A stretch of DNA of 64,000 nucleotides from Apoderus coryli (lineage: Eukaryota > Arthropoda > Insecta > Coleoptera > Attelabidae). The notes under the pieces were generated by a model. That model saw nothing but the letters and a program-made list of their open reading frames with translations. It was not told the origin of the DNA and searched no databases. The stretch spans positions 23,312,001 to 23,376,000 of the forward strand of contig OU452201.1 in assembly GCA_911728435.2 (NCBI GenBank), written 5' to 3'. This document shows positions 44,351 through 56,442 of this stretch, piece by piece; within the stretch, counting starts at the first letter, position 1; each line of letters opens with the position of its first letter. The translations under genes and the position numbers were made by a program.

Positions 44351-44735
44351 AAAATAATGACGTCAGCATAAATGCGCAATGATATACCGTCGTGAATTTA
44401 CTTACCGTTCTCTGAACGGTAAGTGAATTACTTACCGTCGTGTTTGGGTTGTCAGCCAGTAAATGTCACTTACTGTCATAAAGACAGACACGGTAAACAA
44501 TCAAAAAAGGTCGGTCGTACAAAAATACTTATAAAATATTTAAGAAGGGGTTACATAGCAAAATAATGACGTCAGCATAATTGGCAATGACATACCGTCA
44601 TGAATTTACTTACCGTTCTCTGAACGGTAAATCAGTTACTTACCGTCGTGTTTGGGTTGTCAGCCAGTAAATGTCACTTGCTGTCATAAAGACAGATACG
44701 GTAAACAATCAAAAAAGGTCGGTCGTACAAAAAAT
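44351..44735 (+). repeat. Two-unit tandem repeat, period 209 bp
   Basis: AAAATAATGACGTCAGCAT starts at 44351 and again at 44560. Both units contain the perfect hairpin TTACCGTTC-TCT-GAACGGTAA, TTACTTACCGTCGTGTTTGG and GTCATAAAGACAGA. The TTACTTACCGT words resemble the CTACTTACTGT arms of the preceding cluster, so the two may share an origin. Confidence 0.9.
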
Positions 44736-44964
44736 ATAATACCATTTTAATATTATTTATATTATTGTGGAAGTTGAATACATTAAATTTGTTGGAAAAT
44801 CCAGTATATGTAAATATATTGTGTAGTGTGTGGGTTTGTTGAGGAAAATGTGTGTGAATATGTTTGTGACGAAATTTTCTAGCAGCAAAGCGTGGGACCT
44901 CGCAAGTTAGTAAGTTGTTTAGGCAACATTTTGTCGCGAAAAAGAAAGTAGACCATCCTATTTA

Positions 44965-45800
44965 TTCCGTCAGTTTATGATATAAGTAAATCAAATGTTT
45001 AGGTAGCGCCAGCAGTACGCATAGAAGTAACTTAAAATAATGCCGAAATAATTCAAAGCCCGCAGAGACTATTTCATCGGGGGAAGCTAAAAGGAATCCT
45101 GTGTGTAGGTACTCAACCCAACACAAATTCTTTGGAAATTTTCATTATACTTAGGCATTTAACATCTACATGACCTCCCTCTTCTGCAGGTCCACTATAG
45201 GGAAGACCAACGATAAGTTGTACTTATTTATTTTACCATCTATTTTAAATCCTATTTGTTTAAAATTATAAAGTTCGTATTTTTGCAATGGAAGATCATG
45301 TATATTGGAATATGGTATATATCTCACTGTACTTAAGGACATAAAAGCAAAGTCGTCAGTATGTGTCCACCCATGGCCTTAGTCTAGTTTCAGTGAATTA
45401 GATGCGGCTCTGCTAATTTAAACAAAATCCCGTCTGTAGGTAAGCCAGGAATTTTGTCTTTTATGCCACAGAATTATTTCTACAGATATTTACAGGCCCA
45501 AATTTGTTTTGTAGCTTATAGAAATATATATACGAAACATCATTGAATAGTTTATTTGCCCTATTAGTACTTACTTGCTGCTTCAATATACAGCTTAGTT
45601 GATTATGTCGTTTTTTGCACTAAAATGATGCTTATTAACTAGATTAAATTTTAGTTAGATATTGAATTATTGCTTTATTTACTTATTTTATTACCTACTT
45701 AGCGTCAAGCGTATAGATGCGGCTGAAGTCGAATTCATCGGACAAAGATCTTGCAATAGCATTCAAGATTGTTTGGTGTCTGAAGCATGTAAGATATTGT
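44965..45800. other. No gene recognised
   Basis: AT-rich; only short frames without motifs. Confidence 0.4.
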
Positions 45801-45804
45801 TTTG

Positions 45805-46649
45805 TTGTATGTTAACGATCTTCCCGCAAATATCTCTCAGGGCTCGGTGTACATGTACGCTGACGATACCTCCATACTTTTACATGACAAAAATCCTGAA
45901 GCGTTAAAAAATAAAATTGATGCGACTCTAAAGGAATTTCAATCCTGGTGCCAAAAAAATAGACTGATTGGTAATCATGGTAAGACTGTCGCCTTACATT
46001 TCAATAAGTATAAAAGTCCACTACTTTTCAATATACATTTTAAAAACCTTTTGCCATGGGCTGGATCGGCTAAATTGTTGGGCGTCTATATTGATCCTGA
46101 ACTTAATTGGATCGAACATGTGAACAATCTTTGTAGTAAACTTAGTAAAAGTCTGTTCGTGCTGTATTCTTTAAAAGCTTATATGGACAAGCAATCTCTC
46201 ATCTTAGTATATTACGCTCTTACATATTCAGCAATCTCATATACTATAGCTATCTGGGGGAGATGCACAGAAATGAACAGAGTGTTCATTCTACAAAAAA
46301 GAGCAATTCGATAATTATTCAACATACCATACAGGGGGACCTGCAGACAGACCTTTAGAGAGAATGGTATGCTTACTGTAACATGTATTTATTTATACAA
46401 ATTGCTTGGTTTCATATTTAAACGCAGACAGCAAGCACGGACATGCGGAGACAATCATAATTGTCTTCCTCGAGGAAGGGATAATTTATACCTGCCTCAC
46501 CCCAAACATGAGTTTTTTAAAAAATCGCCACTGTCTAACAGTCTTCCTACAGTTATAAGGTGCTGCCCAACCGAGAACGTTTTAAAAAATCATTAAAAAC
46601 ATTTCTAATAAATGACGCGTTCTACAGCCTGCATGAATTTACTGCCTAA
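45805..46649 (+). pseudogene. LINE ORF2 C-terminal half, one nonsense change and one frameshift
   Basis: Begins in the palm (LYVNDLPANISQGSVYMYAD), contains the catalytic YADDTS, SAKLLGVYIDPELNWIEHV, and LQKRAIR. There a TAT codon has become TAA (46312-46314; copy 1 keeps RYIF). The same frame then continues to about 46560, where an indel moves the last part into another frame ending LINDAFYSLHEFTA at 46649, equivalent to copy 1. Non-functional. Confidence 0.85.
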
Positions 46650-46973
46650 GTATAGTTTTATTTTTAGTATATATTTTATTTATTTGTTGTATTGTATCAT
46701 AATATGTCATATATTGTTCGTAACTTCGTTTTATATTTTATATTAGTTTATTTGTATTTTGCTGTTGCTTATTGTTGTTGGACGTAGTTATGATGATATT
46801 TCTGTGATGCGTCTGTTTTTTGAGCTTTTTTATTGACTGATTTTACATGTATGACATGTGTGGTTTTATCTTTGTTTTTTATTCACTTATGTTTTGTAAT
46901 TCTATTGGATTGACTTGCCAATGTACATTGTTTTTATCTGTGATGGCTAATAAAGATTATTATTATTATTATT
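45805..46973 (+). mobile_element. Second 5'-truncated CR1/L2-like LINE copy with (TTA)n tail
   Basis: Same family as 18236-20013. The 5' end is cut inside the reverse transcriptase just before the YADD motif, and the 3' end is TAATAAAGAT followed by a TTA run (to about 46973). The two copies differ substantially in sequence, so they are independent insertions of related elements. Confidence 0.85.
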
Positions 46974-46979
46974 GTGCCG

Positions 46980-48857
46980 GCGAACCTAAATGAAATTCCA
47001 CCACCATTGAGTAGTTTATTATTTGAAATTTTTACTTTTATTTAAAAGTCTCGTCTAAACCGAGATACACCATACAACATATCAGAGAATATACCAGAAA
47101 ATAAGCTGATGAAATTTATGTCACACAATTTTGTTGTAGCATAACCATAATACAAACAAAAGAACTCTGTTTCCAACAAAATGTAATAGCGCTATCAAAA
47201 TCCCTCATCATACACCTGTCACAGTCTTCTCAGCTTGCGGGCTTTTTAATCCAGCGATATTGTTTACTTCTATCAAGAAGGTTGTAGCTTGTATTTTACC
47301 TGGGGCTAGTACAGTGTCGTTCAAGTCTAATTATTAGGAGTTAATATAGATAAACTTACTGTAATAGAAATTTTTCAATTATATTATATCAATCTGTTTT
47401 TTATTTCCCATTTCAAACTGTGTAGTACCAAATGACTTAAGATAAATGTCACAAATACCAGATTCAACATAAGTTTGTTCTTATCTTATAACACGAACGA
47501 TCTTACAAAATTATGTACAAATCAAATCGATTGTATTGACTTGGTGAGCCTGTGGTGTATCGAATCCATTTGGTTCATACAAGACAACATCCGCATCGAA
47601 ATGGCCGCCATTTTCAGAGAGTTTTCGGTTAGAGAAGTGCCAGCGCAGTGGTCAACATTTGGATTTGATTATAATTTGCTCTGTTGCTTTAAATTTTTAA
47701 CCTTAATTTTAGCTATGAATAGATTATATTAGATTTCTTATACTCTTTTTAATATTTTAAAAGAATGCATTTGAAATATTTTTGTAATGTAATGTAAAGA
47801 TTAGTTTGTTCTACAACAATTTGATTTTGTCTTATAAATTGCGAAACCTACAAATAATAAAGCTTATTGATATTATAAGTTTAGGTCTGACTATTTTATT
47901 AGGTAAAGTAAGTCTAATGTATAGTTATTCAAGGATATCTTAGAAATTCCATTCCTAAATAAATCAAAAAACTTTGTTAATCAAAGAAACATAAAATCCT
48001 TTTTGATTTTTTATCCGTTCACTTCGAGTCGAAGTGCTGCTTCGTGATTAAACTAATTTCAAACAATTAACGTCAGGTTATCATCGAATTCGTCCACCCA
48101 ACAAGAGCTATCTCAAAAAAGCAGCAACAATTCAAGTCAGAATTCGTCGCGTTGCAGTAAACCAAATCCATCATTACCGGGTGAAAACCAGTCATTTTTT
48201 CTTCTAACTAATAATCTAAACTACTCCCATTCCCTTAATTAATCAAAGTCATGGGTATTAAAAGACAAGGCTTACGACGACAAAGGATCTAGCCATCGAG
48301 TATGAATGTCATTTGCCTCAAATTTGCTATGGTTTAGCTTTAGTTTTAGAGTAAATTTGACGCAGGATGAATTGTTTCTATAAGTTTTCTGTCTAAAATG
48401 TCAGTTGTAATCTTTACATGTTACAAGCATATCGTGTATTAAACTGAAGGTATGCATTATCTATCTTTAAACAGATATATTTGTTTCCGATATTATCTGT
48501 CATAATGTCTAGTATTATATTTTTGGCAATTGTGTAACTATTACTACAAACAAAAATTCCAAAAATTATTTTTGCTTTTACTATATTGAGATCACAACAA
48601 ATCCATCAATATTTGAGCGCAGAATATTATTACATTTAATATTTTACAAAGCCTTTCATAATACCTAAATATTTCAACTATATTAAACAAAATTGCTGTA
48701 TAATATACTGTGAATTCTTTGTTAGAAACATTTATTTAAGGAATTTTTAAAATTTTTATTAAAAAAGATAAGAACATATTATCATTTATTCTGCAATGCA
48801 TTGTACACAATGAAAATCGCGGCACGCTCTGCCTTTTACTCAGAAAACAGCCTACTA
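46980..48857. other. No gene recognised
   Basis: AT-rich. An 85-codon frame at 47475-47732 has no motif. Confidence 0.4.
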
Positions 48858-48860
48858 TTA

Positions 48861-51272
48861 CACAGGCCAACAAAATGAAAAAAAAAATTTGGTGCCAGAA
48901 ATCTAACATCTGATTTTAGATGTTTTTAATGTGCTGATTCCAAAAATGCCACCAGATTTTTTCTATCAGCTCTAGTTTTTGAGATACACGTTACAGGTTA
49001 AATGATATATTTTTTTCTGATAAAGGACAACAAATAAAGAGATAAATATGTACTTAATCGTCAAAATAGGAATTTCCCAGAATCTAATTAGCCAAATGGA
49101 TACCTGGAATTGTCCCTGACCCAATGTTCCTATACTAGGAACTACTCAATACAATGCTCTTACTTACTTTTATACCTGTAATTGCCTATGACCCGATCCT
49201 TCTATACCTGCTTGGCTGTACTTGATTTAGTATATTACTGAGTTTTCCCAAGTAAAGTTGTGCTATCATTTTGTGTAAATTTTGGTCGTTTTGTAGTATC
49301 AAGACACTAAACTGAAACAATGGCATCCACAAGCAGACGTACCTGTGCAAATCATCCCGATGTTTTTTGTTATGTGTGTGGTGAATACACTTTGAAAGAG
49401 AGCAGAAAAAGGATTTCTGACTTTGTGAAAAGAGCTTATCTTGCCTATTTTGGCGTTCATTTAGGAGATCAAGATAAATCTTGGGCCCCACATTTCATAT
49501 GTAAAACATGTGTTGAACATTTGCGACAGTGGACAACTGGAAAGAGGAAGTGCCTAAAGTTTGGTGTACCAATGGTTTGGAGAGAACCGCGGAACCATCA
49601 TGACGACTGCTATTTTTGTCTCGTTAATATTAAAGGCATAAATAGAAACAATAGACACAAATGGACATATCCTGATCTAGATTCTGCAAGAAGGCCTGTA
49701 GTGCATTCGGAAGAAATACCCGTTCCATCATTCAGCAGTCTACCCAAACTGACAGAAGATGATACAGAAACATCAACGTCTGACGAAGTTAAAAGAATTC
49801 AATCAGAAAACGACAGCGATTTTGAAGCAGATTTAGCAACTCCGCAGTGTTTCAATCAAGAAGAACTAAACGATCTTATAAGAGACCTGAATCTCTCAAA
49901 GGAATCCGCTGAATTACTTGCATCCAGATTAAAAGAAAAAAATCTACTTTGTCGAGGTACTAATATTACATTTTATCGTAAAAGAGATAAGGATCTGCTG
50001 CCTTTTTTCACTCAGGAAAATGACTTGGTATTCTGTAACAATATAAAAGGGCTCTTAGAAAAAATGGGTTTGCCTGAATACACTCCAGATGATTGGCGCC
50101 TTTTTATTGACAGTTCAAAACGTAGTTTAAAATGTGTTCTTTTACATAACGGTAACAAATATGGCTCAATTCCTATTGGTCATTCTACTACCATGAAGGA
50201 AGAATATGAAACAATAGCATTAGTTTTGAGAAAAATTAAATACGAAGAACATCAGTGGTCAATTTGTGTTGATTTAAAAATGATTAACTTCCTCCTTGGA
50301 CAGCAGAGTGGTTATACAAAATATCCTTGTTTTTTGTGCCTTTGGGACAGCAGAGCTAAAAATGAGCACTGGGTTAACAAAAATTGGCCTTCAAGAGATG
50401 TCATGATTCAAGGAATACAAAACGTGATCAACGAACCTTTGGTTTCAAGAGAAAAAATCTTACTTCCGCCCTTGCATATCAAGCTAGGCCTAATGAAGCA
50501 ATTTGTGAAGGCCTTAAATCGAGATGGAAATTGTTTTGGGTATTTGTCACGTAAATTTCCTGGCATTAGCACGGAAAAACTAAAAGCTGGTATATTTGAT
50601 GGTCCTCAAATAAGGCAACTTGTTAAAGATCCACAATTCACCACATCAATGAACGAGACTGAATCTAACGCTTGGAGTTCATTTGTTCAAGTAGTACAAA
50701 ATTTTCTTGGCAATCATAAAGCAGACAATTACGTAGAATTAGTGGAAACTATGCTTTCAAATTTTAATATTCTCGGCTGTAACATGAGTATAAAAGTTCA
50801 CTACCTCCACAGCCACCTAGATCGTTTTCCAGAAAAACTAGGTGATTGTAGTGAAGAACAGGGGGAAAGATTCCACCAGGATATTAAAACTATGGAAGAT
50901 CGTTATCAAGGACGATGGGATAGCCACATGATGGCGGACTACTGCTGGAGCCTTCAGCGAGACTGCCCTAGTAAACTCCATTCTAGAAAATCGTATAAAA
51001 GAAAATTTTTATGTGATTAGTGACTAATGTAATTATGTAAATTAAGTTTTTGCAATAAATACTTAAATCCATGTGTCTTTGTTTTTTTTAACTGTCAATA
51101 GTAATATTATATATTATAACAGTTATAACGTAAATTATATACACAATTTTTTAAAAAATCTCAAAAACTAGATCTGATAGACAAAATCTGAGAACCTTTT
51201 TACATTCTGCATCCAAAAATTACTCAGGAACAGTTAAAAAATCGCAGGCACCAAAATGTGTGTTGGCCTGTG
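48861..51272 (+). mobile_element. Complete-looking DNA transposon, unassigned superfamily
   Basis: The left tip is CACAGGCCAACA at 48861; the right tip, reverse-complemented from 51272, is the same 12 bases. Further in, both ends share GGTGCC and a CTATCAG.TCTAGTTTTTGAGA block at matching distances. TTA lies on both sides (48858-48860 and 51273-51275), a candidate 3-bp duplication. The 2412-bp element contains one intact gene. A CAC start with a 3-bp duplication is seen in CACTA/Chapaev-like elements and TWA duplications in PIF/Harbinger, but I do not recognise the encoded protein as either. Confidence 0.85.
49320..51020 (+). CDS. Putative transposase of the 2.4-kb element, 566 aa
   Basis: Single uninterrupted gene from ATG 49320. 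The N-terminus is rich in Cys/His pairs: C9, FCYVC (17 and 20), CKTC (61 and 64), CYFC (97 and 100), suggesting a zinc-binding DNA-recognition region. 140-180 is acidic and polar. The core has LFIDSSKRSLK (D264), ICVDLKMINFLLG (D318), CFLCLWDSR (337-345) and PPLHIKLGLMKQFVKAL (384-400). Near the end come HYLHSHLDRFP and EEQGERFHQD (E512-E516). Proteins of this pattern are common and usually annotated as uncharacterised in arthropod and cnidarian genomes. An RNase H-like D/D/E catalytic site at D264, D318 and one Glu near 512-516 is my inference. The intact frame suggests a recent copy. Confidence 0.85.
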   Translation: MASTSRRTCANHPDVFCYVCGEYTLKESRKRISDFVKRAYLAYFGVHLGDQDKSWAPHFICKTCVEHLRQWTTGKRKCLKFGVPMVWREPRNHHDDCYFCLVNIKGINRNNRHKWTYPDLDSARRPVVHSEEIPVPSFSSLPKLTEDDTETSTSDEVKRIQSENDSDFEADLATPQCFNQEELNDLIRDLNLSKESAELLASRLKEKNLLCRGTNITFYRKRDKDLLPFFTQENDLVFCNNIKGLLEKMGLPEYTPDDWRLFIDSSKRSLKCVLLHNGNKYGSIPIGHSTTMKEEYETIALVLRKIKYEEHQWSICVDLKMINFLLGQQSGYTKYPCFLCLWDSRAKNEHWVNKNWPSRDVMIQGIQNVINEPLVSREKILLPPLHIKLGLMKQFVKALNRDGNCFGYLSRKFPGISTEKLKAGIFDGPQIRQLVKDPQFTTSMNETESNAWSSFVQVVQNFLGNHKADNYVELVETMLSNFNILGCNMSIKVHYLHSHLDRFPEKLGDCSEEQGERFHQDIKTMEDRYQGRWDSHMMADYCWSLQRDCPSKLHSRKSYKRKFLCD

Positions 51273-51275
51273 TTA

Positions 51276-53980
51276 TCTGGGAACGTGTGACGCAATTCCC
51301 TGCAAATTGTCAAATTTATGGGATATATGTGATGTTGCTGGGGGTATAATATTCGGTAGTTTTCACACAGTTTTCACATGGCAGAACACCGATTTAATGC
51401 CAATTAGGTAGATTTTTTTCATGTATTTTACTGATGGTATAAAACGAATAATTGCTAGGTAGGTATTCAAACGCAAATTAGTTTTGTCAAATCAAGATTA
51501 AAAATTGTTTAATGTATATCATTTGTGAAATATATATATTCTATCCTTACATTTTAAATATTTATCTTTGTTACTAAATATATTTTTATGATATTAAAAT
51601 TAATTATACATTACAAAACAGGAAGGTTAAACTTTACAGGATTAAATAGGTAAAATTCCAGTTGATTCGGCCGCGACACTTTAAGATAAAAAATACTTTA
51701 TTAGGATTAGGGATTAATAACTTATTGGGAATCACCCCTTATAATTTTTCGCTTAACTGAACCTGAGAGTGACACACGAATACGGTGAGCGGTGCTCTAG
51801 CTATTCATTCGTTATTTTAATTTTTGCGAAGCATCTATTTTTGATACTGCGAAAGCAGTCAAACTAAAACCTTATATTTCCAGAATTTTACTAACCTTTC
51901 TTCACAATATATTCAAGATTAATAGTAGATAAGCACATGGTAGGAAATAGCTTCATGTCATATGGGACTTTGAATAATTTAGATAAGTGAAAACCGCAAA
52001 TCAATATCTTTAATAATTAATTGTTCTTCTTTATATCTTCTATCTAATTCATCTAATCCACTTTCTATCTCTTTAATTGTTTATGACATATTAGAATCGA
52101 TTTTTGACATTATCGAATTACTAATAACTTTTTTATTTATATTTTTCCTGTATGTAACACTTTTTTAAAGCAACTTTTCCTAACGAACTGAACTAGGTAC
52201 GTAATAGGTCATTTAAACTCCGTAAGGATTCTGACTAAATGTTAAATATGACATAAAGTTGTGAGTGAACAAATTGCACGGTGCTTAAATAAATGATTGT
52301 AATCCAGAAATTTTAGATCTATCATTATTAATCACTAAAAAATTAAATCTATCTGGTCATCAATTTTGTTTAAGAATAAATGGCCATTTGCCTAGACTGA
52401 AATTGACAAGAAAAACATTTTGAAGTTATCCATTGTGAAAACGTGTAGTTATTTTAATATAATAAATGACAAATTTATATACATTTCATGAACAAAACCT
52501 ATATCACGTATCGTTTGTTGTAAAATTACTCCTACTAACCATCATCACGACAGGAAAAACAAATTATTTTCCTGCAACAGAATTATTACTTGAAAACAGC
52601 AGCTTATGAGCAAATCAATGATTCCCCACCGTCCGTGACGTGAAATCACAAATCGCAAACTAACCTTCCGGTGTATGCGGCACGTCAACCTGTCGCAAAA
52701 ATAAATTTATACGGACATGGAAAGAACTCGATTTAGCTCCCTATAGAGTCGTCGCGGATTCCGTGAGCATAACGTGCAATATTTGACCCCTTACACACCG
52801 AGTAGATTTAAAAGAAATTTCATCGATGAATTGTACGTGATCAAAACAATGTAATTTACACGTCTGTTCTTAAGGATTGAAGTTACTACTCTAAAATATC
52901 CTATTCTATCCTATCTAGTAATCGCAAATCCACTTTTACAAGATTGTTCTATAGTAAAAACAACATTTCTTGGCCAAAAAGATTTCATGGACTTTTAGCA
53001 ACATCGGTTCTTCAGACAAAGGTATTCATCGGCAATATTTAAGTTATATTGTTGTTAATATTATTTGGTTATTTTTGCAATAACACAAGACTTATTCCCT
53101 AGGGAAACTAGTACGTATAATTACCTATGAATCAGCAGAGTGGTGACCAAAAGACCAATATGGTCTGATTAAACATATTGGATTCTATTTACAGGATGTC
53201 TTGTTTAAAACGAATGTTACGTGGAAACAAAGGCATATAGTTTAAGGCCACAATTAATAATTATGAAGGGAAGTCCATAATGTAGTGACATTTCAAGGTC
53301 TAATGACAGTGTCTCTGAGAAACGCGTTGGTAAGTTTTTTATGTTTTTTAATATAAAAACCAAAAAAAAAATCATAAGAATTCAATAAAAACCATCAAAA
53401 GTAGAAAAATAATTAAGGAAAATACATTCTGTACACCAACATTTTTCTGAAGCGAAACAATAGAGATTTATACTTGTCAAATAGACAGCTACATACTGAC
53501 TGAAAAATTAATAATCTCAGTTATCCCTGCGCTTTTGTTGAATATTTGTTTAAAAATTAGTTTAGTGCATTTATTCGTATGGAAACACAATTTTAAAGTG
53601 GGTTGGTCACTTTAGAACAACAGTATCATCTATGGAGATGAAACCTGCAGGTAGGACTTTCCCCTTTCTAGTGTGTAAAATTTTTGTTACCTACTGGTAC
53701 CTATTTAAACTAGAAAAAAATTCGGGATCTTTTATGCTGTTTGATATCCTGAAAATTTGCTTTAAAGATGAAGGCCACATCATATTAAAAAAAATATAGC
53801 GGCAAATTTGAAATGCCAAAAGTCGGGTTAAGAAAAATTTGTTTAGAATCTGACTTTACTATTTTTTAAACATTATGTTAATAGTAATCAATAAAATTGG
53901 TCTTGTGATAAATTGTACCTATATAATTGTCTGAAAATATTGAAAGAAATAATTGGCATCAAATTATTTAAAAAAAAGTT
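51276..53980. other. No gene recognised
   Basis: 2.7 kb of AT-rich sequence without coding signals or matched repeats that I could support. Confidence 0.4.
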
Positions 53981-53984
53981 AAAT

Positions 53985-54500
53985 ACGAGGCATGTTTTTT
54001 AAGTGAGTACCGTTTTGGAATTAAAAAAAAAAACGTGCAAAGATATCGCAATAGTTTTATTTTTACATGAAAGCCTACTACTAATCTACTTTTCCACATA
54101 ATTTCCGTGAATATTGAGGCACTTGTCATAACGTGGCACCAGTTTTTGAATACCCTCCTCATAAAATTCTGCCGCCTGACGCTGCATTGATTGTCTCATT
54201 ACGAGGCAGAAACTCCACTAGCAATACTCCTTTTCTGTCCCAAAAAAAATTATTTTCCGGGCAGAAATTGTTTGCTTAAACTTCACTCTTTTGGGTGATG
54301 ATGAATGTCGCCATTCCATGTATTGTTGTTTCGATTCTGGTGTAACGTAGGCCACCCATGTTTCGTCACCAGTAACAATTTGGTCTAAAAAATTTTCACC
54401 TTCATTGTGGTACAGCTCAAGGAAAGTTAATGCACTGCCTAAACGTTGGGTTTTGTGCAAATCCGTCAACATTTTTGGAACAACCAAGTCAGGCGGCAGA
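53985..54500 (-). pseudogene. Mariner transposase fragment, internally deleted
   Basis: The minus-strand frame (to 54218) reads MLTDLHKTQRLGSALTFLEL, then FLDQIVTGDETWVAYVTPES with the first catalytic Asp, and SPKRVKFKQTISARKI. After a frame change it gives LLVEFLPRNETINA, then jumps to AAEFYEEGIQKLVPRYDKCL and the stop. The stretch with the second and third catalytic Asp is missing. The N-terminal DNA-binding part is replaced by the inverted 3' end. It belongs to a different mariner lineage from the DD41D copies. Confidence 0.85.
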
Positions 54501-54680
54501 ATTTTATGAGGAGGGTATTCAAAAACTGGTGCCACGTTATGACAAGTGCCTCAATATTCACGGAAATTATGTAGAAAAGTAGATTAAGGTACAGGCTTGC
54601 ATGTAAAAATAAAATTATGGCGATATTTTTGCACGTCTTTTTTTAATTCCAAAACGGTACTTACTTAAAAAACATGCCTT
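53985..54680 (-). mobile_element. Snap-back mariner: two 3' ends in inverted orientation
   Basis: The left ~205 bp (53985-54190) and the right ~190 bp (54490-54680, reverse-complemented) are near-identical. Both contain CATGTTTTTTAAGT, TACCGTTTTGGAATTAAAAA, and the codons for YEEGIQKLVPRYDKCLNIHG in opposite orientation. So the element has two copies of the mariner 3' end facing each other, with an internal transposase piece in minus orientation between them and no true 5' end. Confidence 0.88.
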
Positions 54681-54684
54681 AGGT

Positions 54685-56005
54685 ATTAATTTTATCTCAG
54701 ATCACATACACTCTAGACAAGTTTTCCTTATTTTTTTATAGCTCATTTCTTAATATCATTTTGACCAATTAAATTTATAGTCTGAAATCTGCCACCATTT
54801 AGTATTTCGGATGTCATAAGTCAAAATAATTTTTTCTTAGACATAGAAATGATCCCAAAGTTGTTTTTGTTTAAATACTAGTAGATAATAGAATGTTCCT
54901 ATATATTGCGATAAACTATGATGAACGAATTTTGATGACCTCTGTTCTCTCTCTTTTCAGATAGAAGCTTTACTTCTGAAGCGTCCTGTATATGTTGAGT
55001 GACGTTAGTAAATTAATATAATATTATAAAAATAATATTCTTCTTCTTTCACGGTTGGCCGTTGATTTTGATTTGGAGATTCGTCTCAATGCGAATGTTG
55101 CAGCCTGATTTGAACTCGCCTCGAGTGAAGGTCACAGGTCGTATGCAATCTTCTTGTCTTCTTCTTGTTGTTCTGTTCTAGCTCACCACACAAATAGAAC
55201 GTGGTAATTCCCCTAAATCTAGCGTCTAATAATTGGCGTGCTTTTATAATAAATGTAATTCGCAATCACTGCATTAAGTATTACCAAATATTCTTTCTTT
55301 ATTTTCGTATACAATTCACGTAGTCAAGTGGGTAAAATGGGTAAAAAATATACGTGTAACTTAAATTACGTATAAATTCTGTTTAAACGTACATATTCTA
55401 AAACAATGTTTATTAGTTATAATACAAATTGTGAACACAAAAATTGATGTACCGAATAAAACGAGTGAATAAATAGTGGAACATTAATTTTAAGTAAGCA
55501 TAAATTCTTTGTCTTTTATTATAATAATTCTAATTAAAAATTCTTTATACAGTCCGTCTCTCCAACCTCCGATAATTGACAGTTTTATTGTAATATATTA
55601 TTATAGGTTATGAAATGAAACTATTAAATCTTATGTCAACGTTTTATCCATATGCACCGTCAGCGCACAATTCACAGCTCGATTTTGTCTTGATTGTATT
55701 TAAAAACAAACAAATACCAACAGAGCACACAAAAAATAGGCGTTATTATTTGTTAATTTTGCAAAGAAATGCACACCATGTTCCTACATGGCAGTCATGG
55801 TAAATATTAAGCAATTGGTTAGTCTGACCTCAAAAATACAAAAACAATTAATAATAATTGTTGACCTGCATCTACATCCAGTTAAAATATTTGTTTTATT
55901 TTGGTTTACTACTCTATTACAAATTGACTCATATGCACTTTTTCATACTTACTTTTTCCTGAAGAATGTCAATCTACGTGATTTTGAGCTGCTGATCTGA
56001 ACTGA
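54685..56005. other. No gene recognised
   Basis: AT-rich. A moderately GC-richer patch at 55040-55150 (TTGGCCGTTGATTT, GATTTGAACTCGCC) could be a SINE scrap, but no clear A/B boxes were found. Confidence 0.35.
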
Positions 56006-56410
56006 TCCGAGAGCCAAAGATTAATCTACACAATAGATAGTCAGCGTATATGGCAAATAAAACAAAAATTGAAACTGTCTCGACACGAGCTACATCTATT
56101 AGAAAAACATGCAACCATGGAAATTATGGAAATTGTAGATGGCGTTATATGTATTGTGTTGAAATAAAATAATCATATGGGCAATGTTAGACAAGGACGA
56201 GTATACTTTCCCCTACGAGGTGGGAGTTTGTTTTTATATTATAGGTATCATATATGTACTACTGTGTAGCAGTGTTTTTTGTTTAAAATTATATGGTATA
56301 CGTATACCTATCTACGCAAAGATTAATGTGTATGGACGAAAATAAAAGAAATTACTATAATAGTATAAATATACAGGGCTGGTTTATTAAATGTTTTATA
56401 CAATAATTTT

Positions 56411-56442
56411 AAATGACTAAAATAATATTATTTTAGTCATTT
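56411..56442. repeat. 32-bp perfect palindrome
   Basis: AAATGACTAAAATAAT is followed directly by its exact reverse complement. It lies inside the 31-bp-TIR element. It may extrude as a cruciform; no other role is evident. Confidence 0.95.

Larger units (their letters stand above)
42950..44960 (+). repeat. Repeat family B, copy split by palindromic block
   Basis: 42980-43060 (GGTAAAATAGACATATTCGA, CAAATGTG..ATTTAAAAA) and 44745-44960 (ATTATTGTGGAAGTTGAATA, TGTAAATATATTGTG, TGTTTGTGACGAAATTTT) match the two halves of 32250-32680. The intervening 43066-44735 is repeated hairpin sequence absent from the other copy. Confidence 0.7.

Noticed and set aside
55040..55150. tRNA-derived SINE
   Set aside because: A single phrase faintly like a B box, no A box at proper spacing, no tail or target duplication.
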